A stretch of 64,000 bases of DNA from Spongiactinospora rosea (GCF_003315795.1 NZ_QMEY01000018.1:62001-126000); one strand, 5' to 3'; shown: positions 39,675 to 48,372, counted from the stretch's first letter. A program made the numbers and translations. Notes: a model not told the origin generated them from the letters alone.

Positions 39675-41096
39675 ATGACCTACCTTGAGTTGTCCGAGGA
39701 CGGCGGCGGGGCGCACAAGTTCTACGAGGTGACCGTGGCGGGCACCCAGGTCACGATCAGCTACGGGCGGATCGGTGAGGTCGGGCAGACCAAGGTCACC
39801 TCCTTCCCCACGCAGGCCAAGGCCGAGGCCGCGGCGGCCAAGAAGATCGCCGAGAAGACCCGCAAGGGCTACGCCGCGGCCGTGCGCGGGATGCGGGTGC
39901 GCCGGGCCGTCACCCGCCGGGCCATCGCCAGCACCCGCTCCACCGCCCGGCAGGCCCCCGTCCTGTGGCGCTTCCGCAGCGGCGACGCCGCGTTCGGCAT
40001 CTTCGTCGACGACGAGCGCTGCTGGGTCGGCAACCAGCGCGGCGACGTCTACACCCTCACCCACCAAGGCGACGTGACCGGCCGGTTCCGGCTGCCCGAC
40101 GGCGTCAAGTGCATCGTCGCCGACGACTTCTGGATCTACGCCGGATGCGACGACGGCCGGGTCTACGACCTGAGCGGCAAGGTGCCGAGGTCCGCCTACG
40201 AGATCTCCGCCGACGTGGACATCTACTGGCTGGACATCCACGACGGCGTGCTCGGCGTCTCCGACCAGGACGGGCGGATCACCGCGATCGACTACGAGGA
40301 CGAGTTCCAGTGGGCCCGCACGGGGTCGGGCTCGTCGGGCTGGATGGTCCGCTGCGACCAGGACGCCGTCTACCACGGCCACTCCGGCGGCGTCGCCCGC
40401 TACGACACCGCGGACGGCACGCTCGTATGGGAGAACACCCAGGCCGACGGCGTGCTGTTCGGCTGGCAGGAGTCGGATTCGGTGTACGCGGGCACGACCC
40501 GGCGTACCGTCCACCGGCTGGCCAAGGGCGACGGCCGGGTGGAGGCGGTCTACCGCTGCGACGGTCCGGTCTACTCCTGCGCCACCTCGCCCGGCGGGCG
40601 GTACGTCTTCGCGGGCGACAACCAGTCCTCGGTCTACTGCTTCACCGCGGCGGGCAAGCGGTTGTGGAAGCTCGGCACCGGCTGCGGCTCGGCCTTCTCC
40701 ATGCAGTTCCTGGACGACCGCCTCTACATCGTCACCACCGACGGCTCGCTGGCCTGCATCGACGCCAGTGAGGCGGCCATCGCCGCGGCCGAGCAGGGCA
40801 CCGTTCCGCAGCCGGTGGACGTCAAGGCCGCGGCCACTTTGCAGGTGGTCGAGCCGTCCACCGTGCTGGAGGTGGTGGACGAGCCCGGCGACACCGGCGA
40901 CGGCGTGGTGGTGGAGTGCGTACGGGAGGGCGAGCGGCTGCGCGTCCGCGTGGTCAGCCCCGGCTACGAGACCTGGAACGTGCAGTTCCCCAAGGACGTC
41001 CGCGAGGCCGGCGCCCGCTACCTCGTAGACGGCGTGCGCTCGGCCGGCCGCGGCGGCTTCTACCGCGCCTACGGCGACATCAGGCGCCTCCGCTGA
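39675..41096 (+). CDS. WGR-domain protein with C-terminal beta-propeller
   Basis: 473 residues from ATG 39675. Residues about 1-75 form a WGR domain (HKFYEVTVAGTQVTISYGRIGEVGQTKVTSFPTQAKAEAAAAKKIAEKTRKGY), a small fold known from PARP and MolR-like proteins that binds nucleic acid ends or protein partners. Residues about 95-400 are repeated beta-strand units with Gly-Asp turns (GNQRGDVYTL, GCDDGRVYDL, GVSDQDGRITAI, GHSGGVARYDT, AGDNQSSVYCF), a PQQ/WD-like propeller. Function is unknown; a scaffold or sensor is likely. The last 17 bp overlap the convergent siderophore ATPase gene. Confidence 0.85.
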   Translation: MTYLELSEDGGGAHKFYEVTVAGTQVTISYGRIGEVGQTKVTSFPTQAKAEAAAAKKIAEKTRKGYAAAVRGMRVRRAVTRRAIASTRSTARQAPVLWRFRSGDAAFGIFVDDERCWVGNQRGDVYTLTHQGDVTGRFRLPDGVKCIVADDFWIYAGCDDGRVYDLSGKVPRSAYEISADVDIYWLDIHDGVLGVSDQDGRITAIDYEDEFQWARTGSGSSGWMVRCDQDAVYHGHSGGVARYDTADGTLVWENTQADGVLFGWQESDSVYAGTTRRTVHRLAKGDGRVEAVYRCDGPVYSCATSPGGRYVFAGDNQSSVYCFTAAGKRLWKLGTGCGSAFSMQFLDDRLYIVTTDGSLACIDASEAAIAAAEQGTVPQPVDVKAAATLQVVEPSTVLEVVDEPGDTGDGVVVECVREGERLRVRVVSPGYETWNVQFPKDVREAGARYLVDGVRSAGRGGFYRAYGDIRRLR

Positions 41097-41913
41097 CCGC
41101 CGGGGCCGTTCGGGCCAGCACGTTGTGGCGGCCGATGGGGAGCATGAGGGGGCGGCCGGAGACGGGGTCGTCGATGATGCGGCTGTCCAGGCCGAAGACC
41201 GTGCGGACACACTCCTCGGTGAGCACGTCGGCGGGTGTGCCGCAGGAGTGCAGCCTGCCCGAGGCCAGGGCGATGAGGTGGTCGGCGTAGCGGGCGGCGA
41301 GGTTGAGGTCGTGCAGGACCATCACGATGGTGGTGCCGCGGGTGTGGTTCAGGTCGGTGAGCAGGTCCAGTACCTCGACCTGGTGGCAGGCGTCCAGGAA
41401 GGTGGTCGGCTCGTCCAGCAGCAACAGGTCGGTCTGCTGGGCCAGCGCCATGGCGATCCAGACCCGCTGACGCTGGCCGCCGGACAACTCGTCCACCGCC
41501 CGGTCGGCGAGGTCGGCGGTCTGCGTGGCGGTCAGGGCGGCGGCCACCGCCCGGTCGTCCCGCTCGGTCCAGCGGGAGAACATCCCCTGGTGCGGGTGGC
41601 GGCCCCGGCCGACCAGGTCGAGCACGGTGATGCCCTCCGGCGCGACCGGCGACTGCGGCAGCAGGCCGAGCGTCCTGGCCAGTTGCCTGGCGGGGGTACG
41701 GTGCACCTCCTTGCCGTCCAGTACGACGCGGCCCGCGCGCGGCGTGAGCAGCCGGGACAGCGAGCGCAGCAGCGTCGACTTGCCGCAGGCGTTCGCGCCG
41801 ACGATGACCGTGATCCGGCCGGGCGGCACGACCAGGTCGAGGGAGTCGATGACGACCCGGTCGGCATAGCCGAGCGCCAGGCCCTCGGCGGTCAGGGAGT
41901 GGGACGTGGTCAT
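41080..41913 (-). CDS. Iron-siderophore ABC transporter ATP-binding protein (FepC/FhuC-like)
   Basis: 277 residues from ATG 41913. Walker A GANACGKSTLL (about 39-49), signature ELSGGQRQRVWIA, Walker B LLLLDEPTTFLD and the switch His VLHDLNLA are intact. The FecE/FepC pattern TLGLLPQSP is visible. It drives Fe-siderophore or haem-type import with the two adjacent FecCD permeases. Start overlaps the permease stop by 4 nt. Fourth gene of an operon led by the binding protein and an iron box. Confidence 0.94.
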   Translation of the reverse strand: MTTSHSLTAEGLALGYADRVVIDSLDLVVPPGRITVIVGANACGKSTLLRSLSRLLTPRAGRVVLDGKEVHRTPARQLARTLGLLPQSPVAPEGITVLDLVGRGRHPHQGMFSRWTERDDRAVAAALTATQTADLADRAVDELSGGQRQRVWIAMALAQQTDLLLLDEPTTFLDACHQVEVLDLLTDLNHTRGTTIVMVLHDLNLAARYADHLIALASGRLHSCGTPADVLTEECVRTVFGLDSRIIDDPVSGRPLMLPIGRHNVLARTAPAVSGGA

Positions 41914-42944
41914 GGCGAGCCTCCGGCACGGTGGGTGCGGACGATCAGGTAGACGAGGTACGGCGCGCCGAGCACGCCGGTGACGACGCCGACCGGGAAG
42001 CGGGTGTCGAACGCGAACTGCCCGGCGAAGTCGGCCACCAGCACCAGCAGCGCGCCGACCAGCCCGGACGGTACGAGCGGCGAGCCGCCCACGCCGGTCA
42101 GCCGGGCCGCGATGGGCCCGGAAAGGAACGCCACGAACGCGATCGGCCCACTGGCCGCCGTGGCGAACGCGATCAGGCCGACGGCGGCGACGATCACCAC
42201 GATCCGGGTGCGTTCGACGCGCACCCCGAGGGCCGAGGCGGTGTCGTCGCCGAGCCGCAGCGCGGTCAGGTCGCGTCCCCGGGCCAGCAGCACCGGCGCG
42301 AGTACGGCGGTGGCGATGACGGCGGGCAGCACCTCCGCCCAGGTCGTGCCGTTCAGGCTGCCGGTCAGCCAGCGGGTGGCCTCCTGGAGGTCCCATTCGG
42401 CGGCCCGGGACAGCACGTACGCGGTGACGCTGTCCATGATCGCGGCGATCCCGATGCCGATCAGGATCAGCCGGGTCCCGGCGACGCCGTCCCGGAACGC
42501 CAGGACGTACACCAGCAGCGCCACCGCCAGCGCGCATGCGATGGCCAGGACGGATACCTCGGCCCCGCCCAGGGACAGCGACACGATCGCGATGGCCGCC
42601 GCGGCGCTCGCGCCCGAGCTGATGCCGATGATGTCCGGGCTGGCCAGCGGGTTGCGGAGCATCGTCTGGAAGGTGACGCCCGCCATGCCGAACCCGAAGC
42701 CCGCGACCACCGCCAGCACCGCGCGCGGCAGCCGGAGCCGCCCGACCGTGAAGGTCGCGCCCGGCACCCGCTCGCCGAGGATGACACCGATCACGTCGCC
42801 GGGCGGGTAGAACGTCTGCCCGGCCATCAGGGTCAGCGCGAAGGCGGCGGCGACGAGTACCGCGAGCGTGGCGACGACCAGGCGGCGGTGCGCGGCACGC
42901 CGTCGCCGTCCCCGGACCACCGACTCCAGTACGGTCGCGCTCAC
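41910..42944 (-). CDS. FecCD-family iron-siderophore permease
   Basis: 344 residues with about nine or ten hydrophobic segments. FecCD blocks are present: RLPRAVLAVVAGFGFGMAGVTFQTMLRNPLASPDIIGISSGASAAA and the C-terminal GPIAFVAFLSGPIAARLTG...GVVTGVLGAPYLVYLI. Together with the next gene upstream it forms the heterodimeric channel. ATG 42944 overlaps the stop of that gene by 4 nt. Confidence 0.94.
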   Translation of the reverse strand: MSATVLESVVRGRRRRAAHRRLVVATLAVLVAAAFALTLMAGQTFYPPGDVIGVILGERVPGATFTVGRLRLPRAVLAVVAGFGFGMAGVTFQTMLRNPLASPDIIGISSGASAAAAIAIVSLSLGGAEVSVLAIACALAVALLVYVLAFRDGVAGTRLILIGIGIAAIMDSVTAYVLSRAAEWDLQEATRWLTGSLNGTTWAEVLPAVIATAVLAPVLLARGRDLTALRLGDDTASALGVRVERTRIVVIVAAVGLIAFATAASGPIAFVAFLSGPIAARLTGVGGSPLVPSGLVGALLVLVADFAGQFAFDTRFPVGVVTGVLGAPYLVYLIVRTHRAGGSP

Positions 42945-43984
42945 AGGTCACGCACCTTCTGGCGGCGGACGATGTAGATGAAGAACGGGGCGCCGATCAG
43001 CGCCGTCACGATGCCGACCTCGACGTCGGCCGGGCGGGCCACCATGCGCCCGACGACGTCGGCGGCGGTGAGCAGCCCGGCCCCGATGAGCGCGGAGAAC
43101 GGCAGCAGCCAGCGGTGGTCCACGCCGACCAGCAGCCGGCACGCGTGCGGGACGATGAGCCCGACGAAGGCGATCGGCCCGGCGGCGGCCGTCGCGGCGC
43201 CGCACAGCACCACGGCCCCGAGGGCGGCCGTGGCCCGGATGACGGCGACGCGTTCGCCCAGCCCGGCCGCGACCTCATCGCCCAGCGCCAGCGAGTTCAG
43301 CGCCCGCGCCGACAGCAGGCAGATCGCGAAGCCGACCGCCAGGAACGGCAGGACGTGCCCGATGCGCTCGTACGACGCGCCGCCGACCCCGCCGATCTGC
43401 CAGAGCCGGAAGCCGCCCGCGATGTCGTTGCGGGGCAGTACCACGGCGCTGACCAGCGACGCGAAGGCCGCCGAGGTGGCGGCCCCGGCCAGCGCCAGCT
43501 TGAGCGGGGTCGCGCCGCCGCGCCCGAGGGACCCGACGGTGTAGACGAACACGGCGGCGGCCCCGGCTCCGGTCATCGCCACCCAGACGTACCCGGTCGG
43601 CGAGGTCAGCCCGAAGAACGCCACGGCGGTGGCGACGGCGAGCGACGCGCCCATGTTGACGCCCAGGATCCCGGGGTCGGCCAGCGGGTTGCGGGTCACG
43701 CCCTGCATCACGCCCCCGGCCAGGCCGAGCGCCGCGCCGATGAGCACGGCGAGCAGCGTGCGCGGAATGCGCTTGGTGACCGCGGCCTGTTCCAGCGAGC
43801 CGTCCGCGCCGCCGAGCGCGGCCAGTACGTCGGACCAGGTGGTGCCGCGCGAGCCCAGCGCGACCGAGGCCACCATGATCACGGCCAGTGCCGCGAGCAC
43901 CGCCACCGACCACAGCAGCCGCACACGCGCCGGACGCCGCGACCGCGCGGCGTCCGGCAGGTGGTCTGTGCCGACCGCCGTCAC
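42941..43984 (-). CDS. FecCD-family iron-siderophore permease
   Basis: 347 residues from GTG 43984, overlapping the binding-protein stop. Family blocks: RIPRTLLAVLIGAALGLAGGVMQGVTRNPLADPGILGVNMGASLAVA, and the C-terminal GPIAFVGLIVPHACRLLVG...VTALIGAPFFIYIV. First of two permease genes. The TRNPLADPGILG segment is the usual FecC/FepD signature that contacts the binding protein and ATPase. Confidence 0.94.
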   Translation of the reverse strand: MTAVGTDHLPDAARSRRPARVRLLWSVAVLAALAVIMVASVALGSRGTTWSDVLAALGGADGSLEQAAVTKRIPRTLLAVLIGAALGLAGGVMQGVTRNPLADPGILGVNMGASLAVATAVAFFGLTSPTGYVWVAMTGAGAAAVFVYTVGSLGRGGATPLKLALAGAATSAAFASLVSAVVLPRNDIAGGFRLWQIGGVGGASYERIGHVLPFLAVGFAICLLSARALNSLALGDEVAAGLGERVAVIRATAALGAVVLCGAATAAAGPIAFVGLIVPHACRLLVGVDHRWLLPFSALIGAGLLTAADVVGRMVARPADVEVGIVTALIGAPFFIYIVRRQKVRDL

Positions 43985-45027
43985 TTGACCTTGTCCGCGG
44001 CCTCGGCCAGCGCCTTGGCGTAGTCGTCGAGCACCCAGGAGATCGACAGCGGCGTCGGGTTCGCGGCGGTGCCGAGCGGCTTGGTGCCGTCCAGCAGGTA
44101 CACCGAGCCGCGCTTGATCGCCGGGATCTTCGACAGCAGCGGGTCGCCGCGCAGCTTGCCGAGCAGTTCACCCTTCGCGTCGCCGTACCCGGTGATGATG
44201 TCCACGTCGTCGAACACGTCGATCTGCTCCGCGCTGCGGGTCAGCGCGAACTTCTCGGTGCCCTTGGACGCCTCGGCGATGCTGCCGGGGGTCGTCATGC
44301 CCAGGTCCTCGAAGAACAGCGTGCGGGTGTCGTGCGTGGTGTAGAAGCCGATCTCACTCACGTCGTTGGGGTCCACATGGGTCATGAACATCACCGACTT
44401 GCCCTTGAGCTGAGGGTACTTCGCGGCGACCCGGGCGATGTCGCCCTCGATGCCGCCGATCAGCTTCTCGCTCTCCGCGGCCAGGCCGATGGCCTTGCCG
44501 TTGAGGCGGATGATCTCGCGCCAGGGGGTCGCCCAGGCGGCCTTGGGGTAGGCGACCACGGGGGCGATGTCGCTGAGGGTGTCGTAGTCCTGCTTGGTCA
44601 GGCCCGAGTAGGCGGCCAGGATGACGTCGGGCTTGGTGTCGGCGACGGCCTCGAAGTCGATGCCGTCGGTCTCGTCGAACAGCACCGGTTTGGGCGCCTT
44701 CAGCTCTTCCAGCCGTTTTTCCACCCAGGGCAGCAGGCCGTCGCCGTCATCGTCGCCGAAGTTCGCGGCGGCCATGCCGACCGGGGCGACGCCGAGGGCG
44801 AGCGGCACCTCGTGGTTGGCCCAGTTGACGGTGGCCACGCGTACCGGCTTGGCGGGGATGGTGGCCTGTCCGAGCGCGTGGTCGATGGTCATGGGGAAGG
44901 CGCTGCCGGTGCTTGCGCCCGGTTTCGCGGCCTCGGCGTTCGGCTGCGGCGCGCCGCCGCAGCCCGCGATGCCCAGCAGGACGGCGGCGGTCGCCACGAG
45001 GGCGCGCAGGCGGTGTCGAGGCTTCAA
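43981..45027 (-). CDS. Iron-siderophore ABC transporter substrate-binding lipoprotein
   Basis: 348 residues if read from TTG 45027: GGAG lies 6 nt upstream and the product begins MKPRHRLRALVATAAVLLGIAGCGG, a lipoprotein signal with the Cys about residue 23. The GTG at 45039 is possible. The mature part is a two-lobed FecB/FepB-type receptor (RVATVNWANHEVPLALGVAPVG, KPDVILAAYSGLTKQDYDTLSDIAPVVAYP). An iron box lies at 45062-45080. It is the first gene of the importer operon, so iron-repressed expression is expected. Confidence 0.92.
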   Translation of the reverse strand: MKPRHRLRALVATAAVLLGIAGCGGAPQPNAEAAKPGASTGSAFPMTIDHALGQATIPAKPVRVATVNWANHEVPLALGVAPVGMAAANFGDDDGDGLLPWVEKRLEELKAPKPVLFDETDGIDFEAVADTKPDVILAAYSGLTKQDYDTLSDIAPVVAYPKAAWATPWREIIRLNGKAIGLAAESEKLIGGIEGDIARVAAKYPQLKGKSVMFMTHVDPNDVSEIGFYTTHDTRTLFFEDLGMTTPGSIAEASKGTEKFALTRSAEQIDVFDDVDIITGYGDAKGELLGKLRGDPLLSKIPAIKRGSVYLLDGTKPLGTAANPTPLSISWVLDDYAKALAEAADKVK

Positions 45028-45061
45028 TCCGTACTCCACTTTCGATGTCGGGCCAGCCAGG

Positions 45062-45080
45062 TTAGGTAAGGCTTGCCTTC
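45062..45080 (-). promoter_or_regulatory. IdeR/DmdR-type iron box of the importer operon
   Basis: TTAGGTAAGGCTTGCCTTC matches 14 of 19 positions of the actinobacterial iron box TTAGGTTAGGCTAACCTAA. It lies about 35 nt before the TTG start of the binding-protein gene. Repression by the iron-loaded DtxR-family regulator is the expected role. Confidence 0.75.
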
Positions 45081-45156
45081 GCTGGCACCTTAGGAGAAGT
45101 GGGCGGCTTGTCACAATCGTCCGTTTGGGACAGGGGTTGTAGCGATCCGGACATCG

Positions 45157-45255
45157 GGGCCGGGCTTCAGGGGGTCCGGAACGCCCCCAGGGCCGGGCTT
45201 CAGCGGGTCCGAAAGGCCCCCAGGGCCGGGCTTCAACGCGTGCGGAAGGCCCCCG
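45157..45255. repeat. Three tandem 33-bp units carrying the end of the AraC-type gene
   Basis: Copies at 45157-45189, 45190-45222 and 45223-45255 follow without gaps and share the GGGCCGGGCTTCA start. The last copy holds the true final codons and TGA of the AraC-type gene. On the minus strand the other two repeat the same ending, G-A-F-R-T-(R or P)-stop. The gene's 3' end has thus been triplicated downstream of itself. Confidence 0.85.
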
Positions 45256-46015
45256 GGGTCAGTCCGGTCGTACGCCGAAAGGCCGCGCCGAACGCGCTCG
45301 CCGAGCGGTACCCGACCTCCTCGGCCACCGCCTCCAGCGCGCGGCCCTGGGCGAGCAGCCCGACCGCGTGCTGCGCCCGCGCCGCCGCCACCCAGCGGGC
45401 GAAACTCGTGCCGGTCTCGGCGTTGAAGGCGCGGCTGATCGTCCGGACGCTCACGCCCAGGCGGGCGGCCCAGTCCGCGAGCGTCCGAGGGTCGCTCGGA
45501 TCGTCCCGGACCGTCTCGGCGATCGGGCGCAGCAGGCCGGACGTCGGCATCCGCAGCAGCAGCTCGCGCGGGGAGGGGGTGAGCACATCGAGCACCATCG
45601 CCTCGGTCAGCGCCCGCGAGGCGGCCGGAAGCTCGGCGTCGGCGAGCCGTTCCAGCAGCAGCCGCAGCAGCGGCGTGATCTCCACGCCGACGGGCGTGGC
45701 GGAGATCGAGGTCGTGGTGTCGTACCCGAAGAAGCCCGCCCGGCACCGGGTGCCCGCGACCGCCGAGCCGGAGTGCAGCGTGCCCGCGGGCATCCACAGG
45801 CCCAGCGCGGACGTGACCGTCCAGACCCGCGAACCGACCACGGCGGTGGACGCGCCGCGCTCGTTCCAGAGGAGTTCGTGCCACGGGTGGGAGTGCGCGG
45901 TCCAGGTGATGTCGTGGTCGAAGGTCTCGCCCCAGCCGAGGATGGGATGCGGCATCTCCGCCGGACCGGCCGCGACCACGGGCAGCGTGCGGGTCTCCCT
46001 CGTTACGTATTCCAC
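45233..46015 (-). CDS. AraC family transcriptional regulator
   Basis: 260 residues from GTG 46015. The N-terminal cupin ligand domain includes HDITWTAHSHPWHELLWNERG, and the C-terminal double helix-turn-helix (about 160-258) reads TLADWAARLGVSVRTISRAFNAETGTSFARWV...AVAEEVGYRSASAFGAAFRRTTGLTPGAFRTR. The iron box at 46016-46034 touches the start codon, so it is iron-controlled and probably has almost no leader. Such regulators near siderophore importers often activate them when the ferric siderophore is present. Its stop lies in a 33-bp tandem repeat. Confidence 0.9.
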   Translation of the reverse strand: MEYVTRETRTLPVVAAGPAEMPHPILGWGETFDHDITWTAHSHPWHELLWNERGASTAVVGSRVWTVTSALGLWMPAGTLHSGSAVAGTRCRAGFFGYDTTTSISATPVGVEITPLLRLLLERLADAELPAASRALTEAMVLDVLTPSPRELLLRMPTSGLLRPIAETVRDDPSDPRTLADWAARLGVSVRTISRAFNAETGTSFARWVAAARAQHAVGLLAQGRALEAVAEEVGYRSASAFGAAFRRTTGLTPGAFRTR

Positions 46016-46038
46016 AGAGGTTAGCCTTACCTTATATT
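46016..46038. promoter_or_regulatory. Shared iron box and divergent leaderless promoters
   Basis: The minus-strand reading of 46016-46034, TAAGGTAAGGCTAACCTCT, matches 15 of 19 positions of the iron box consensus. For the plus strand TATATT (46033-46038) sits 7 nt before ATG 46046, giving a leaderless start. For the minus strand TAAGGT (46034-46029) is a -10 candidate for the AraC-type gene. One operator thus covers both promoters. Confidence 0.7.
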
Positions 46039-46045
46039 CGGGAGG

Positions 46046-46672
46046 ATGGACCCTGAGATCCGCACGGTCACCACCGAGGCCGAGCTTCGGAAGATCGTGA
46101 AAGAGCCGCCGCAGTCCCTCTGGGACAAGGACATCGCCCGGATCGACGAGCACGCGCGCACCCTCATCGCGCACTCGCCGCTCGTGCTGCTGGCCACCTC
46201 CGGCGCAGGCGGCACCTGTGACGTCTCGCCCAAGGGCGACCCCGCGGGTTCGGTGCTCGTGCTGGACGAGCATCGCCTGGTGCTCGCCGACCGGCCCGGC
46301 AACCACCGGGTGGACGGCCTCCGCAACGTGCTGCACAACCCGCAGGTCGGGCTGCTGTTCATCGTGCCGGGGATGAACGAGACGCTGCGGGTGAACGGGC
46401 GCGCCACGATCGTGTCGGACGCGCCGTTCTTCGACGCCCTGACGGTCCGCGGCAAGCGCCCGCGGCTGGCGCTCCTGATCGACGTCGAAGAGCTGTACAT
46501 GCACTGCGCCAAGGCGTTCCTGCGGGCGGCGCTGTGGGAGCCGGGCACCTGGCCGGACCGCAAGAGCCTGCCCTCGCTCGGACGGATCGTCAAGGACCAG
46601 ATGGGCCTCAAGGTCGCGGCCAAGGTGATCGACGCCGGGCTCGCCCTGGACGCCCGGACCAACCGGTACTGA
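46046..46672 (+). CDS. PPOX-type FMN-dependent flavoprotein (MSMEG_1061-like)
   Basis: 208 residues. The split-barrel flavoprotein fold is indicated by SPLVLLATSGAGGTCDVSPKGDPAGSVLVLDEHRLVLADRPGNHRVDGLRNVLHNPQVGLLFIVPGMNETLRVNGRA, the pattern of the pyridoxamine-oxidase-like family. Activity is an FMN- or F420-dependent redox reaction of unknown substrate. It is divergent from the AraC-type gene and shares the iron box, so it is probably induced on iron limitation; a role in siderophore reduction and iron release is possible but unproven. Confidence 0.87.
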   Translation: MDPEIRTVTTEAELRKIVKEPPQSLWDKDIARIDEHARTLIAHSPLVLLATSGAGGTCDVSPKGDPAGSVLVLDEHRLVLADRPGNHRVDGLRNVLHNPQVGLLFIVPGMNETLRVNGRATIVSDAPFFDALTVRGKRPRLALLIDVEELYMHCAKAFLRAALWEPGTWPDRKSLPSLGRIVKDQMGLKVAAKVIDAGLALDARTNRY

Positions 46673-46675
46673 TCG

Positions 46676-47197
46676 CTACCAGCCGCGCTCGCCGTCCAGG
46701 AGTTCGCGCAGTACGTCCGCCTGCCCGGCGTGCCGGCTGGTGTCCATCGTCACGTGGACCATCGCCCAGCGCAGCGTGTAGTCCCCGGTGGTCTGCGCGC
46801 CGGTGTCGTCCAGGTCGAGGGCCTGGACGACCTCGTCGCTCGCCCGGCAGGCGGCGCGGTAGCGGGCGAGCAGGCCGTCGAGGTCGTCGTCGTCCGCGAC
46901 CCGCCAGTCGCCGTCCGGGTCGTCAGGGCCGAACGGCACCGGATGCTCCCGGCCGCCCAGCACGCCGCCGAACCAGTCGTGCTCGACGGTGACCAGGTGG
47001 GTCAGCAGGCCGCCCACCGTGGTCGCCGACGGCACCAGCCTGGCCCGCAACCGCGCTTCGGAGAGGCCGGTCGCCTTCGCCTCGACCGTCGCCCTGGCGA
47101 AGCGCAGCCAGGCCCACAGCATGTCCTTCTCGCCGAGCCGGTGCGCGGGGATGCGGCGCGCCTCCGTGTGCGCCGCGACCGGAACGTGGTGGGCCAC
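46676..47197 (-). CDS. DinB/DUF664-type (mycothiol-dependent-like) four-helix protein
   Basis: 173 residues from GTG 47197. The DinB fold is suggested by a first helix with LWAWLRFARATVEAKATGLSEARLR and the metal-type residues in TVGGLLTHLVTVEHDWFGGVLGG and AMVHVTMDTSRHAGQADVLRELLDG. The three His at these places are the usual metal triad. Family members include mycothiol-dependent isomerases and hydrolases in actinobacteria. It starts 3 nt after the esterase stop, so the two are co-expressed. Confidence 0.87.
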   Translation of the reverse strand: MAHHVPVAAHTEARRIPAHRLGEKDMLWAWLRFARATVEAKATGLSEARLRARLVPSATTVGGLLTHLVTVEHDWFGGVLGGREHPVPFGPDDPDGDWRVADDDDLDGLLARYRAACRASDEVVQALDLDDTGAQTTGDYTLRWAMVHVTMDTSRHAGQADVLRELLDGERGW

Positions 47198-47199
47198 CG

Positions 47200-48234
47200 C
47201 TACGCCATCCGCTCGCAGAGCCAGGCCAGTGCGAGCGGGTAGCGGTACTCGATGCCGCCGTGGCCCCCGTCGAACAGCTCGAAATGGATGCGCTCGTCCG
47301 GTACGCCCGCCGTGGCGAGCGCCCGCCGGAACGCGGTGGCGCCGAAGTCCAGGAAGTACTCGTCCTTGTCGCCCGCGTCGATCCAGATCGCCCGCAGCGA
47401 GCGCAGCGCCTCCGCGTACACCGGGCGGCCCGCCATCACCACCGGGTCCCAGGCCAGCCAGCGCTCCCAGACCTCCGGGTCCAGCGCGCCGGTGTCGTCG
47501 AAGGGGACGCGCACGGTGCCGTCCTCGTCCGCGGAGTACGCCGAGGCGTAGGCGTAGACCTCCATGAGTTCGAGATCGCCCGGTTTCGTGCCGGGAATCC
47601 GGGTGCGGAAGTCGGCCAGGAAGCGTTCGTAGGATCCGTCGTACCGGTCGCGCAGCAGCCGGGCGCGCCAGGTCAGCTCATGCCGGTAGCCGACGTCGAA
47701 CAGCGCGTCGCCCGCGTGGGTGGCGAGCGCGCCGAACAGGTCCGGGCGCAGCATCGGTGTGATCATCGCGACGTAGCCGCCGGTGCTCTTGCCCGCCAGC
47801 GCCCGGTGATCGCGATCGGCCAGGGTGCGGTAGCGGGCGTCCACCCACGGCACGATCTCGTCGCACAGGTAGGAGTGGTACCGGCCGGTCGCGGGGGAGT
47901 TGAGGAACTGGCCGCCGCCGTACGCGGTCCACCCGTCGGCGAAGACGACGATGGCGGGGGGCGTCCCGCCGCGCGCGAACAGCGCGTCGACCAGCTCCGG
48001 GTGCGGGGTGCGGAACGGCGTACGGTTGAACCACATCCCGCCATGGCCGCTGTAGCCCGGCGTCACGTAGATCACCGGATAGCGGCGGGCCCGGTCCTCG
48101 TCGTACCCGGGCGGCAGGTACACCAGCAGCGGCCGCTCGTGCGGATCGCCGAGCGGGTTGCCGCGCAGCAGTTCGCTGTCGATCACGGCATGCTCGAAAC
48201 GCCCGGCGAGATCGGCGGACCAGGGCAGCATCAT
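47200..48234 (-). CDS. Alpha/beta-hydrolase esterase (Fes/esterase D-like)
   Basis: 344 residues. The alpha/beta-hydrolase pattern LLVYLPPGYDEDRARRYPVIYVTPGYSG is followed by the nucleophile elbow AGKSTGGYVAM (Ser in G-K-S-T-G, near residue 145), an acid in IDAGDKDEYFLDFG, and His in FELFDGGHGGIEYR. It belongs with esterase-D/enterochelin-esterase-like proteins. Its location just beyond the siderophore importer would fit siderophore hydrolysis, but the DinB-like partner and opposite strand make that uncertain. The start is ATG 48234 or 48231 with GAGGAGAG upstream. Confidence 0.85.
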   Translation of the reverse strand: MMLPWSADLAGRFEHAVIDSELLRGNPLGDPHERPLLVYLPPGYDEDRARRYPVIYVTPGYSGHGGMWFNRTPFRTPHPELVDALFARGGTPPAIVVFADGWTAYGGGQFLNSPATGRYHSYLCDEIVPWVDARYRTLADRDHRALAGKSTGGYVAMITPMLRPDLFGALATHAGDALFDVGYRHELTWRARLLRDRYDGSYERFLADFRTRIPGTKPGDLELMEVYAYASAYSADEDGTVRVPFDDTGALDPEVWERWLAWDPVVMAGRPVYAEALRSLRAIWIDAGDKDEYFLDFGATAFRRALATAGVPDERIHFELFDGGHGGIEYRYPLALAWLCERMA

Positions 48235-48330
48235 CTCTCTCCTCGCTTGGTCGGCAGGGACTCTAGGCGGGAGAGGGGCCGGTACGGGTGCCGCGCGGCT
48301 CCTTGGCGACGTTCCGTCAGCGGCTCGCGG

Positions 48331-48372
48331 GGGCGGCGGCCCGGTGGCGCCGCCCGGCCGACGAATCGTCGG
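48331..48372 (-). terminator. Two hairpins directly after the Lrp-type gene
   Basis: CCGACGA (48358-48364) and TCGTCGG (48366-48372) form a 7-bp stem touching the lrp-type stop codon. GGGCGGCG (48331-48338) and CGCCGCCC (48348-48355) form a second, 8-bp stem. No U-tract is present. Likely a terminator of the Lrp-type gene. Confidence 0.5.
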
